Source: Campylobacteraceae bacterium (GTDB lineage Bacteria; Campylobacterota; Campylobacteria; Campylobacterales; Sulfurovaceae). Taken from it: a stretch of 36,703 nt of DNA. The translations under genes were made by a program, and so were the position numbers. Each line of letters begins with the position of its first letter. Within the stretch, counting starts at the first letter, position 1. Positions 19,420 to 28,481 of this stretch are shown in pieces. The notes under the pieces are model-generated. The model did not search any database. It worked only from the letters and a program-made list of their open reading frames with translations, and was not told the origin of the DNA. Location of the stretch: the NCBI GenBank assembly GCA_027081065.1, contig JALWLW010000109.1:1-36703 (forward strand), given 5' to 3'.

Positions 19420-20098
19420 CTACTACGACACATTTTTGAATTGCTTTTTCAAGATAGTTATTGTTGAAATCAATATTCAATCTACTTATATTATTATTCT
19501 GTTCATATTCTGGCTTAAATCCACGGGCTATTCGCTTCTGTTTTGCTTTTTTATTTAAAAGTTTTTCAATAGTTTCAACTATTTCTACAACAGAATATAA
19601 ATTTGGATTAATAACATTTACAATACTATTTAACTCTATCTTTTGTCTAATATAATAATCTACAATAGTATAAATATCATCAATATCAATAAGATTTTTA
19701 TAAGCATTTTCCCATATGTCAAGTTCTCTATTCTCCAAAATAGAGATTATAAAAAAATTAATCAATGCATTTTTATTATTGGAAACACCTATAACTTGAG
19801 GTAATCTAAAAATATAATAAAATTTTGCATGTTCCTTAACTAAGGACTCCATCTTCAGTTTATGAAAATAATAAGCCTTATTTAACGTTTTCGCATAAAT
19901 AACATCACAACTGCTAAAGTAAACAATTATTTGATCTATACTCTGACTCAATATCGTTTTTAACTTTTTCTCTTCTCTTAAAAAATTAGCTTGATTTGTC
20001 TCATTTGAGTTGGAAACCCCTGATGCAAAAATCACAACATTACTATGCGTAGCATAAGCTTTAAATCGCCTCGCTAACAAACCATTTCCTACAATCAT
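19409..20098 (-). CDS. Short NAD-dependent epimerase/dehydratase-like SDR
   Basis: A compact SDR of 229 residues. The N-terminus [12 protein letters not shown] is a Rossmann glycine motif, the catalytic Ser region is YFSSCDVIY, and Tyr-x-x-x-Lys is present as YYFHK. A substrate-side motif IDIDDIYTIVDYY follows. Typical sugar SDRs are about 300 residues, so this is short, but the active residues remain, so it is probably functional. Next to rmlA and rmlB it is a good candidate for a 4-ketoreductase or epimerase acting on TDP-4-keto-6-deoxyglucose, instead of RmlC/RmlD, which are absent here. I chose the ATG at 20098, which overlaps the rmlB stop as ATGA; an upstream start at 20119 is less likely. 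Confidence 0.75.
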   Translation of the reverse strand: MIVGNGLLARRFKAYATHSNVVIFASGVSNSNETNQANFLREEKKLKTILSQSIDQIIVYFSSCDVIYAKTLNKAYYFHKLKMESLVKEHAKFYYIFRLPQVIGVSNNKNALINFFIISILENRELDIWENAYKNLIDIDDIYTIVDYYIRQKIELNSIVNVINPNLYSVVEIVETIEKLLNKKAKQKRIARGFKPEYEQNNNISRLNIDFNNNYLEKAIQKCVVVDDK

Positions 20099-21102
20099 TG
20101 GTATTGACCTAAGTACCATTCAACTGTTTTAAGAATACCTGAATTAAAATCTTCATCAGCACTCCATCCCAACTCAGTTTCAATTTTATTCGCATCAATA
20201 GCATAACGCCTATCATGCCCAGCTCTATCTTCTACAAATGAAATCAATTCTTTATAAGATTTCTCATGAGGTACTTTTTCATCTAAAATCGAACAAATAG
20301 TATTAACAATCTCTAAATTTGTTCTCTCATTTCGCCCTCCTATATTATAGGTATTGGCTACTTTACCTCTATGATATACCAAGTCAATACCTTTACAGTG
20401 ATCTAGTACATAAAGCCAATCACGAATATTTTTACCATCACCATAAATAGGAATCGGCTCAAAACTTAACGCTTTTCTAATAATAGTTGGTATTAATTTT
20501 TCATCATGCTGTTTTGGCCCATAATTATTGGAACAATTTGTAATTACTGTATTAAGCCCAAATGTCTCATGATAGGCTCGTATAATCATGTCAGAAGAGG
20601 CTTTACTCGCACTATAAGGAGAATTAGGTGCATAAGGGGTCTCTTCTGTAAAAAGGTCCGTCTCATTTAATGTACCATAGACCTCATCTGTTGAAATATG
20701 ATGAAACCGACATCCCCTATAAGCTTCTTTATACCGAAATGGTTTCTGCATCCAATATTTTTGAGCAACATCAACTAAAGTAAATGTGCCATTAACATTG
20801 GTCTGCATAAATACATTTGGATTCTTAATCGAATTATCTACATGAGATTCTGCAGCAAAGTGAATAACCCCTTGAATGTCATACTCTTTAAAGATAAACT
20901 CCACCAATTCACGATTACAAATATCACCTTTAATAAATTTATATCGTGAACTCTTTTCAACCTCTTTTAAATTCTCTAAATTACCAGCATAAGTTAATAG
21001 ATCTAAATTAATCAAATTATACTTTTCATATTTATTTAAAAAATAAGGAACAAAATTTGAGCCTATAAATCCTGCACAGCCAGTTAGCAAAATATTAGTC
21101 AT
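20095..21102 (-). CDS. rmlB: dTDP-glucose 4,6-dehydratase
   Basis: RmlB converts dTDP-glucose to dTDP-4-keto-6-deoxyglucose, the branch point for many deoxysugars. The 335-residue enzyme has [19 protein letters not shown] at the N-terminus, the HISTDEVYG motif and the catalytic Tyr-Lys as [27 protein letters not shown] and the C-terminal GHDRRYAID are also diagnostic. A Met 12 codons upstream (21138) exists, but the family begins at MTNILLTG, so I start at 21102. It overlaps the end of rmlA by 8 nt and the short SDR by 4 nt. RmlC and RmlD are missing, so the final sugar is probably not L-rhamnose unless those genes lie elsewhere. Confidence 0.95.
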   Translation of the reverse strand: MTNILLTGCAGFIGSNFVPYFLNKYEKYNLINLDLLTYAGNLENLKEVEKSSRYKFIKGDICNRELVEFIFKEYDIQGVIHFAAESHVDNSIKNPNVFMQTNVNGTFTLVDVAQKYWMQKPFRYKEAYRGCRFHHISTDEVYGTLNETDLFTEETPYAPNSPYSASKASSDMIIRAYHETFGLNTVITNCSNNYGPKQHDEKLIPTIIRKALSFEPIPIYGDGKNIRDWLYVLDHCKGIDLVYHRGKVANTYNIGGRNERTNLEIVNTICSILDEKVPHEKSYKELISFVEDRAGHDRRYAIDANKIETELGWSADEDFNSGILKTVEWYLGQYQ

Positions 21103-21964
21103 CTTTAACCAACTCTTGTAAATATTTTCCATATCCATTTTTACTTAAAGGCTTAGCTACTTTTAATACTTGTGCTTTATCAATCCAAGCTTGATTATAA
21201 GCTATCTCTTCAAGACAAGCTATCTTGTAACCCTGTCTATGTTCAATGGTTTGAACAAATAATCCAGCCTCAATTAAACTGTCATGAGTCCCTGTATCAA
21301 GCCAAGCAAACCCTCGACCTAAAAGTTCTACTTTTAACTTATTTCTTTTTAGATACTCTTCATTTATTGAAGTTATTTCAAGTTCACCACGATGTGAAGG
21401 TTTCACATTTTTAGCTATTTCAATCACACTATTATCATAAAAATAAAGTCCTGTAACAGCAAAATTTGATTTTGCTTTTTTAGGTTTTTCTTCAATACTA
21501 ATGGCATTCATCTCTTCATCAAACTCCACAACACCAAAACGCTCAGGGTCTTTTACTTGATATCCAAATACTTTAGCCCCCTCTTCTAAATTGGCAGCCT
21601 CTTTTAGTAAAGGTGTAAACCCATGACCATAAAATATATTATCTCCTAAAATAAGACATACATTATCATCTCCAATAAAAGTTTCACCCAAAATAAAAGC
21701 TTGTGCTAAGCCATCTGGAGAGGGTTGTACTTTATACTCTAAGGTGATTCCCCAATCACTTCCATCGCCTAAGAGTTCTTCAAATTTAACTGTGTCTTCA
21801 GGTGTAGAAATAATTAAAATCTCTTTAATTCCTGCTAACATTAAAACTGATAAAGGGTAATAAATCATTGGTTTATCATAAATGGGTAAAAGTTGCTTAC
21901 TAATACTTTTAGTAATAGGATACAACCTTGTCCCACTACCTCCTGCTAAAATTATGCCTTTCAT
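21095..21964 (-). CDS. rmlA: Glucose-1-phosphate thymidylyltransferase
   Basis: RmlA makes dTDP-glucose from dTTP and glucose-1-phosphate. The 289-residue protein has the signature [20 protein letters not shown] at residues 3-22, [20 protein letters not shown], and [10 protein letters not shown] for metal binding. [15 protein letters not shown] is the C-terminal family motif. It is followed by rmlB and preceded by the WecF-like gene with a 4-nt ATGA overlap, all in one operon. It differs from GalU at 5510, which has the UDP-specific FLPATKATPKE signature. Confidence 0.96.
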   Translation of the reverse strand: MKGIILAGGSGTRLYPITKSISKQLLPIYDKPMIYYPLSVLMLAGIKEILIISTPEDTVKFEELLGDGSDWGITLEYKVQPSPDGLAQAFILGETFIGDDNVCLILGDNIFYGHGFTPLLKEAANLEEGAKVFGYQVKDPERFGVVEFDEEMNAISIEEKPKKAKSNFAVTGLYFYDNSVIEIAKNVKPSHRGELEITSINEEYLKRNKLKVELLGRGFAWLDTGTHDSLIEAGLFVQTIEHRQGYKIACLEEIAYNQAWIDKAQVLKVAKPLSKNGYGKYLQELVKDD

Positions 21965-23031
21965 CTAAACACCTCCTCCCACTCTTTTTTCACCACTTGT
22001 TCATCAATATCATTTAAAATCACTACTCTATTCTTCTCTTTGGCTTCTTTACTTAAAAAGATAAAATCTTGAAAATTCATATTAACAATATCCTCCGTTG
22101 CGAAAACATCAATGTCCATATCTTTATAATACTCAAAAGGCGTAGTCGTATTACTAATATAAAGCTTTTTTTGTAACGCTAAAAAAATGACTTGATTTCC
22201 TAAACCTTGTTGTCTCTTATGATTAAACAAACACACATCACTATTATTAATAAGGTTTAAATAGGCATCAAAATCCATATAATCAAGTATTGCTTCAAAC
22301 TTATCAGCAAAAATCTCTTGCCCTTTTGCCAAAACTTTTTTTACATACGCCTCATTACCACCATAAGACAAAACCGTAACAACTTTAATATTTTCATCTT
22401 TATATTGTTCTAATAATTTAAAAGCACTTATATGTTCATTTGATGAATCTGCTGAGTTTCCTACCATAATGGTAATCAAATCACTTTTCTTTTCCAATAA
22501 AGGTAAGTTACGAATTAACGAAAAATCTATAGGGCTAGGATACTTTGCCTTAATATACTGAGCTTTACTCTGATATACTTCAACAACTTTATCATAATCT
22601 CCTTTAATATAAGAGACAATAATAGGTATCTTAGCAATGGTTACTTTACGTAATCGCTCTAGAATATTGTCCTTTAATGAGTTAGATTTATATTTATAAA
22701 AATAGACATCTCCTCCCCAAATAATCCAAGTCATTTTTTGAAATGCATCTCTATAAAAAATCAAAAGGCTTAACATTAAAGTAGGTTGGGTTAATTGATG
22801 TATCAAAACTTTATTTGCTTCTTGAAAATAGTGTTTAAAATTAAAGTAAATATTTTTATCTTGAGTCACTAAACAATTCTCTTGTGACTGATAAAACGCT
22901 AAAAATTTACTTTCCTCATTACTATACATAATAATAAAAACATGTTCATCTTCAGAAAAATATTCTTTAATAAATCGAATAAACTTATGCGTATAAGGAG
23001 CATCACTAAAAACATGTAGATACTTAGACAT
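21961..23031 (-). CDS. GT56 transferase, WecF (TDP-Fuc4NAc) family
   Basis: A 356-residue protein matching the WecF/RffT family, which in enterobacteria moves Fuc4NAc from its TDP donor to a lipid-linked disaccharide. Family hallmarks are WIIWGGDVY (102-110), [15 protein letters not shown] (186-200), [12 protein letters not shown], and a C-terminal [12 protein letters not shown] region. No membrane helices are seen; it should act on the cytoplasmic membrane face. The neighbouring rmlA/rmlB provide the TDP-keto sugar from which a Fuc4NAc-like donor could be made by the DegT aminotransferase, although a WecD-like acetyltransferase is not visible. The donor is therefore inferred to be a TDP-deoxy or amino-deoxy hexose. 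It overlaps both neighbours by a few bases. Confidence 0.85.
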   Translation of the reverse strand: MSKYLHVFSDAPYTHKFIRFIKEYFSEDEHVFIIMYSNEESKFLAFYQSQENCLVTQDKNIYFNFKHYFQEANKVLIHQLTQPTLMLSLLIFYRDAFQKMTWIIWGGDVYFYKYKSNSLKDNILERLRKVTIAKIPIIVSYIKGDYDKVVEVYQSKAQYIKAKYPSPIDFSLIRNLPLLEKKSDLITIMVGNSADSSNEHISAFKLLEQYKDENIKVVTVLSYGGNEAYVKKVLAKGQEIFADKFEAILDYMDFDAYLNLINNSDVCLFNHKRQQGLGNQVIFLALQKKLYISNTTTPFEYYKDMDIDVFATEDIVNMNFQDFIFLSKEAKEKNRVVILNDIDEQVVKKEWEEVFR

Positions 23032-24748
23032 TATTGCTCTTATTTAAATGTAATTGTAAAGATAATAACAAAGTAATAACCACAAACTTATTACGTTTAT
23101 ATCGGTCAACATCACTGTTATATAATTTAATTACATCAGCTTTTAATTCTTCATCAAAGTTCATAACCTCTATGTTCAGATTAAACTTATTATCAAGATT
23201 TTCAAGAATACTTGGATTGTCTCTATACCATATATCAAATGGGTTCATACCATCATATTTCATTTTAACTCTTTTTTTAATCGCATTATAAACTGTATGT
23301 AAATATTTAAAAATTTGCACACTAAACTTACTCTTTGGCTTACATGCACACTTATCCCAATCAAACTCTAATACCTGAGGATGATATTTTTTTAACCACT
23401 TAATATAAATATCTTCATCCATTCTATATTTTTCAGGTACAGTTAATGTAAAATTTAACAACGCTTTACTGTAAAAAGGAGTTAAAGGGTCAATGGCATT
23501 TCTAAGAGAGATATCTCCATACATCGTCCCATTAGATATACGTCCTTCATAAATGTATGCTTCACTGTTATTGTGACTGTACTCCTCTAACAAAGCATCC
23601 ATAAAACCTATTTTGTCATAAAGAAAATCTGGAACAGTACCATAATGTGACTTACTAGCAATATAAGCTTTAAGCGTTTGTGTACCAATAAAATGAGACC
23701 CAAAAATAGCATCTCCTATCTGTCCTGTCAAAAGAATACCAAATTGTTTCGTATTTAAATTCACAAATGAATTGTAACCATGCAATATCGTATGCAATGC
23801 AACCATTCCATTTGAAAGACGAATAGATTTTTCAAAATTATACTTTAAGCAGTTCCCATTATCTAAAGCTATAAAATTATGTAACAAGCCTAACTTTGAT
23901 GCGACGCTTTGTGCAATCTTCTGATCAGCAGAGTTATACTCTGCAAAAGTAAATGTTGTAAGCTTGTCAATCGCTCCTTGATTCATAGCAACTACCATTG
24001 ACTTAGAATCTAATCCCCCCGATAAAGCTGCTAAGTTTTCTAACCCATATCGTTTATTTAACTCAATGATTCGGTTCATCGCTTTAGAAATCAATGTTTC
24101 ATAGGTATCAATTATTTCATGCTCAGTCAAACAATTATTTTTACTAAAATCCAAAAAGCCATACTTATAAACTTCATAAACATCTGTTTTGACATCATAC
24201 TCTAAATAAGTAGATGGTTCTAATTTTAATATATTTTTAAATAAAGTTTTATCCAATGCTACACTTCCAAAACCTAAAAAGAAATAAATGGCATCTCTAT
24301 CAATTGTAATCTCTTTTTGATTGGACTTATAATAATTTGTAATATCAAATAAATCAGATGAAAATATAAATTGGTTGTCTATCTGTGTGTAAAATATTTT
24401 GACTGCTGCCAAATGGTCAGTAGCTAAAAAAAATTTTTCTTCTTTCTTAAAATAGATAAAAAGTGAAAAAACACCATCTAGCTCACTAATAATTTTCTTA
24501 ACATTGGCAAAAGATAATTTTCCTTCAAAAAAATCTTTTTGTGTATTAAAACCTTTAATATCAAATAAAAATCCTTCAAACATACAAACATAACTATCAT
24601 TTTCAATAATAAATCTCTCATTCTCAAACTTATCAATATATTTACGACCATAGCTAATATTGTTAAATAATAAAGCTTCATAAGCTAAACCATCTTCTTT
24701 TTCAAATTGATACTCCTCTAACCCAACTCCACCAAAAATACCTGCCAT
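23024..24748 (-). CDS. Asparagine-synthetase-like protein with dead glutaminase domain
   Basis: This 574-residue protein has the class B asparagine-synthetase layout. An N-terminal Ntn-hydrolase (glutaminase) domain covers about residues 1-200 and an ATP-pyrophosphatase domain follows, with SGGLDSKSM at 243-251 and LLTGQIGDAIFGS later. In true AsnB, residue 2 is the nucleophilic Cys (MCGI); here it is Ala (MAGIFGG, codon GCA), so glutamine hydrolysis should fail. The synthetase loop is intact, so it may adenylate a carboxylate and use free ammonia or another amine. Within a glycan operon, amidation of a uronic acid or amino-acid substituent is plausible. It sits between the WecF-like gene (8-nt overlap) and DUF711. 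Confidence 0.85.
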   Translation of the reverse strand: MAGIFGGVGLEEYQFEKEDGLAYEALLFNNISYGRKYIDKFENERFIIENDSYVCMFEGFLFDIKGFNTQKDFFEGKLSFANVKKIISELDGVFSLFIYFKKEEKFFLATDHLAAVKIFYTQIDNQFIFSSDLFDITNYYKSNQKEITIDRDAIYFFLGFGSVALDKTLFKNILKLEPSTYLEYDVKTDVYEVYKYGFLDFSKNNCLTEHEIIDTYETLISKAMNRIIELNKRYGLENLAALSGGLDSKSMVVAMNQGAIDKLTTFTFAEYNSADQKIAQSVASKLGLLHNFIALDNGNCLKYNFEKSIRLSNGMVALHTILHGYNSFVNLNTKQFGILLTGQIGDAIFGSHFIGTQTLKAYIASKSHYGTVPDFLYDKIGFMDALLEEYSHNNSEAYIYEGRISNGTMYGDISLRNAIDPLTPFYSKALLNFTLTVPEKYRMDEDIYIKWLKKYHPQVLEFDWDKCACKPKSKFSVQIFKYLHTVYNAIKKRVKMKYDGMNPFDIWYRDNPSILENLDNKFNLNIEVMNFDEELKADVIKLYNSDVDRYKRNKFVVITLLLSLQLHLNKSNNV

Positions 24749-24761
24749 TAGCCTTACTCCT

Positions 24762-26009
24762 TTATGCTTTTACAAAAAATTTGTTAATTTTAAATATACT
24801 TTTATCAATATGAATATGTTTAACTTCAGGGATTCTTGTATTGGTCAAAAAATCAAGTTTCAATTCGGTGAAATCATCTTTTACTTTATTCATGATAGGT
24901 AAAACTCTTACACCCAATGGTTTATTTAATTTAATTGAAGTTGTGGCGACATCCAATATCATAGATGCTACCTCCTCACGTAAAACATCTCCAGGTAAAG
25001 GCACCATGTCTAGCCCACAACCACAAACAGTCGAATATAAAATAATTGAATCAATAGAAAATTTTTTTTCATTATGAGACTTACACATTAACTTATCTTC
25101 TAATAATGAGTACATAACTCCATTAAAACCTATGGCTTTAATCTCTAGTTTTTTTAATATTTCTTTTAAAATAGATGTCAAATATGCCGTTAAAAACTGT
25201 GTTCCATTAGAGCCAAAATTATCTAATCCCAATAAGTTTAAAATTTCAATCACACTAATATCTTCATTGGGATAAGGAGATAAAGAGATATCTTGCCCAT
25301 GATATTTAATATCACACTCTACAACTATCTCTTTAGCCATCGCTTCAATCAATAATAAATCATGCGACATTCCTAAGATAATACGCTCTTTTAAACTTAC
25401 ATAATCTCCCGTAAAATCATTTTCAATAATATCAAGAACTTTTTGCGTAGATTCTATAGCAATCGAAAAGCTATCATTGCTATTAGAGTAAGAAAAAGGG
25501 AAAAAAGGTGTATTGGCTTCAATATTTAAAGAGATGCCCACTCTAAAATTATCTATTCCACTAAGACTTAATGTTGAAACTTGCTTAATTAAATCAGCCG
25601 ATTTAAGCACAGCATAGTTGTTAATATACGATTTTGCAACAATAAGGTTAATAAATGAGTTTTCAAACTTTTTCAAAATTTTCAAACTTATATCACACAT
25701 CAAGTCAACAGTTGTTGTTGATTGGTCTATAAGGTTAAATGAGATATTGAACCATCGTAAACCTAAATCAGAAGAGAAAGTTGAAAGCTTTTTTAAAATA
25801 GTAAAAAAAGTATTTTTATTAAAATCATCAAGGTTTTCTAAAGCAATAATATTAAATCTTATGGTTCGTATATCTATATTTTGAGAGCGAAATTTCTCTT
25901 TAATCTTTTTAATATTCGTTGCTACAAAAGATAAATATGATGCCCCTTGGATTCTATTTAAATCAATCGTATAAGTTATACTTCTTATAGCAATTTTACT
26001 ATTATTCAT
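24762..26009 (-). CDS. DUF711 (UPF0210) family protein
   Basis: A 415-residue protein of the DUF711/UPF0210 family. Recognisable stretches are IDIRTIRFNI (45-54), NTPFFPFSYS (166-175), ISLSPYPNED near 241, GLDNFGSNGTQFLTAYL (261-277) and CGCGLDMVPLPGD (329-341). These align with the typical family pattern around G-L-D-M-x-P and the following D-x-A. Family members are about 445-455 residues and have no settled biochemical function. No signal peptide or membrane helix is seen. I chose the ATG at 26009 because AGGA lies 5 nt upstream; the ATG at 26015 abuts the same AGG. It overlaps the flippase end and lies 13 nt from the asparagine-synthetase-like gene, so it is built into the glycan operon. 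Confidence 0.85.
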   Translation of the reverse strand: MNNSKIAIRSITYTIDLNRIQGASYLSFVATNIKKIKEKFRSQNIDIRTIRFNIIALENLDDFNKNTFFTILKKLSTFSSDLGLRWFNISFNLIDQSTTTVDLMCDISLKILKKFENSFINLIVAKSYINNYAVLKSADLIKQVSTLSLSGIDNFRVGISLNIEANTPFFPFSYSNSNDSFSIAIESTQKVLDIIENDFTGDYVSLKERIILGMSHDLLLIEAMAKEIVVECDIKYHGQDISLSPYPNEDISVIEILNLLGLDNFGSNGTQFLTAYLTSILKEILKKLEIKAIGFNGVMYSLLEDKLMCKSHNEKKFSIDSIILYSTVCGCGLDMVPLPGDVLREEVASMILDVATTSIKLNKPLGVRVLPIMNKVKDDFTELKLDFLTNTRIPEVKHIHIDKSIFKINKFFVKA

Positions 26010-27258
26010 TCTCATCCTTCTTCGGATATCTTACTAAACCAAAATACCAAATAAGATTATAACTTATAATCAATACACTAATCAACATTAATCCAACTAA
26101 AGTACCCTCAATACTTAAAAATAGTCCTCCCAAAACCAAGACCATACTTTTTAAAATAAAACTTATTATCTCAATAATAAGTGCTTTTTTCTGTTGGTTA
26201 AAGATTTGAGGTAAAGTAGCAAAAGGAGAACTAATAAAAATTAATAAAATCCATGGAGATAATATTTGAATAAATAGACCTGCATCTCTCCATTCTTCAC
26301 CAAAGACAAATGAGAAAATCTCTTTTATAAAAACAAACAAAGGTAACATCATCAAAGCAACAAACGTTAATTTTTTAAGACTTAAAAGAAATATACCTCT
26401 AATTTCATTTGCTTTTGCATACTCCTCTGCCATTTTTTGCCCTAAAACATTAAAAATAGAAGAAGAGAGCAACCCCAATGGTGCTTGTATAATCTTTAAC
26501 CCAAAAGCATACAAACCCAAAGTTGCATTACCATAAAACATAGGAATTAAAAATATCGCTGTATTGGCCGAAATAGTATTCAGCAACCCATGTGGCATAT
26601 TATATTTCGGAAAATTAATATATCGTCGTGCCAATATATTCATTTTCTCTGCTGATGGATAAAACTTTTTTATTTTAAAAAACTTAAAATTAATATAAAC
26701 CATACTTAAACTAGAGACAAAATAACCTAAAACAAAGCCCCAAATAAGACCTGTTTTAAGATGAAAAAACAAACTAAAAAAAATATTAACCAACGATTCA
26801 ATCGTTGTCTTAATAACCCTTTGATAAGACATAACTTTATAATTTTTTGTTTTATTATTATATCTATCAAAAGCATTATTAAATCCAATAAACAGTACAA
26901 CAAAAGGTATCAGATAATAAATGACATCAAAAGTGTAAAAAAAATTTAAACTACTCATGCCTAATAAATAAACAAAGGAAACAGACAACGCAATAAATAA
27001 CGATAAACTAAGTAATTGAAACCCATGACTATCTAACTTAGGTAATATAATAGCTAAGTCATATCGTCCTGTCACAATCACTGCCATAATACTCACAATA
27101 CTCACAAAAATAGCAAAAAGTCCAAAATCTTCAGGACTATACAAACGCGTAAGTAGAGGACTTATTAGCAAAGGAATAGCCTGTGCAATCGTTGTCCCAC
27201 TCATTAATGTTAAAATATTACGCGTAAGCTCCGATTTTGGTTTCAATCTATTTAGCAT
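26002..27258 (-). CDS. wzx: Wzx-type lipid-linked oligosaccharide flippase
   Basis: A 418-residue integral membrane protein with about twelve hydrophobic segments. It opens with SELTRNILTLMSGTTIAQAIPLLISPLLTRLYSPEDFG (residues 9-46), the usual start of the polysaccharide-flippase family. FNVLGQKMAEEYA and the C-terminal helix pattern also fit. It should move the undecaprenyl-linked repeat unit across the inner membrane for Wzy polymerisation. It lies 8 nt downstream of metK and its end overlaps the DUF711 gene, which makes metK the immediate upstream partner in transcription. Codon third positions look strongly A/T, as in most of the glycan run. Confidence 0.9.
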   Translation of the reverse strand: MLNRLKPKSELTRNILTLMSGTTIAQAIPLLISPLLTRLYSPEDFGLFAIFVSIVSIMAVIVTGRYDLAIILPKLDSHGFQLLSLSLFIALSVSFVYLLGMSSLNFFYTFDVIYYLIPFVVLFIGFNNAFDRYNNKTKNYKVMSYQRVIKTTIESLVNIFFSLFFHLKTGLIWGFVLGYFVSSLSMVYINFKFFKIKKFYPSAEKMNILARRYINFPKYNMPHGLLNTISANTAIFLIPMFYGNATLGLYAFGLKIIQAPLGLLSSSIFNVLGQKMAEEYAKANEIRGIFLLSLKKLTFVALMMLPLFVFIKEIFSFVFGEEWRDAGLFIQILSPWILLIFISSPFATLPQIFNQQKKALIIEIISFILKSMVLVLGGLFLSIEGTLVGLMLISVLIISYNLIWYFGLVRYPKKDENE

Positions 27259-27266
27259 AATTATCT

Positions 27267-28466
27267 TTAGACTAAACGCTCAAAAAGCTCAACCTCATCT
27301 AATTTTTCCCAAGGGTAATCACTCTGCCCTACCTGTCCACGTGCAGCAACATCAGCATATAAAAATGTCTCTTCTGAAGGTTTATCCAGAGCAAACTTTT
27401 GTGTAATCCAGTTAGGTGTTAGAGGAAAAGTTTCCATGACAAAAGTTGAGAGTTTATCATCATCTATCCCCTCTACAGCTGTACCATAAGTATCTACAGC
27501 TACCGATGTTGGTCTAGCTACCCCAATGGCATAAGAAATCTGTACCACACATTTCTTAGCCAATTTAGCAGCTACAATATGCTTTGCAATGTAACGTGCA
27601 GCATAAAGTCCTGAACGGTCTACTTTGGTGTAATCTTTTGATGACTGTGCTCCTCCTCCAATAGGTGAGTACCCACCAAAAGAGTCAACAATAAGCTTAC
27701 GACCTGTTAATCCAGAGTCATGTAAAGGAGAGTGTGAGACATATTTCCCTGTTGGATTAATATGAACAATACAATCTTCTTTATTATACAAATCACTTGG
27801 AAGTCCTGTATCATCAATCAATGTTTGAATTAGTTCTCTAACACGCTCAATACTCATACTCAATACACAAGGGGCAGAAACCACAATGGTATGAATTTTT
27901 TGTGGTTGAGATGATTCAAAATTATCTTTAACCCCATAATCCATGGTCACTTGCGTTTTAATATCAACACCCAACTCATGAGGGTTGGCTTTTGCATAGG
28001 CATACACTTTTTCCATTAACATACGTGCATAAGTAATGGCTGAGGGCATATAGTTTTTCGTTTCACAATCTGCATAACCAAACATAATCCCCTGATCCCC
28101 AGCACCTGTCTCACCATCTTCTTGGTCAACCCCTTGGTTAATGTCTGGTGACTGTTCATTTAACAAAACTTGCACTTCAACATCTTCAGGATAAAGAGAC
28201 TCTTCACGCGTAAAATGTTTATTTCCATCATACCCTATCTTAATAAGCGTCTCTTTTACCAACGCTGTGTAATCCTCTTTACTCATCTTTGTATGTGAAG
28301 TGACTTCTCCACCAATAACCACATGTTTACCAGCCACAAAAACTTCTGAAGCCACTCGCGATTTGCTATCTCCCATAATTAATCGATCAACAATGGTATC
28401 AGCAATAATATCTGCACACTTATCAGGATGCCCTGGTGCGACTACTTCACTAGTAAATAAATACAT
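27267..28466 (-). CDS. metK: S-adenosylmethionine synthetase
   Basis: MetK joins methionine and ATP to form S-adenosylmethionine. The 399-residue protein shows EVVAPGHPDKCADIIADTIV near the N-terminus, EQSPDINQGVDQEDGETGAG in the flexible-loop region and GDQGIMFGYA. The usual GGGAFSGKD signature reads GGGAQSSKDYTKVDRSG here, with Phe to Gln and Gly to Ser; it is still clearly the same loop. AAGGA precedes the ATG. The gene is 15 nt after lsrK and 8 nt before the flippase, so it appears co-transcribed with both. S-adenosylmethionine use yields S-adenosylhomocysteine and, through LuxS, the AI-2 precursor DPD, which LsrK phosphorylates. That gives a metabolic reason for the pairing. Confidence 0.95.
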   Translation of the reverse strand: MYLFTSEVVAPGHPDKCADIIADTIVDRLIMGDSKSRVASEVFVAGKHVVIGGEVTSHTKMSKEDYTALVKETLIKIGYDGNKHFTREESLYPEDVEVQVLLNEQSPDINQGVDQEDGETGAGDQGIMFGYADCETKNYMPSAITYARMLMEKVYAYAKANPHELGVDIKTQVTMDYGVKDNFESSQPQKIHTIVVSAPCVLSMSIERVRELIQTLIDDTGLPSDLYNKEDCIVHINPTGKYVSHSPLHDSGLTGRKLIVDSFGGYSPIGGGAQSSKDYTKVDRSGLYAARYIAKHIVAAKLAKKCVVQISYAIGVARPTSVAVDTYGTAVEGIDDDKLSTFVMETFPLTPNWITQKFALDKPSEETFLYADVAARGQVGQSDYPWEKLDEVELFERLV

Positions 28467-28481
28467 ATTCTATTCCTTAAA

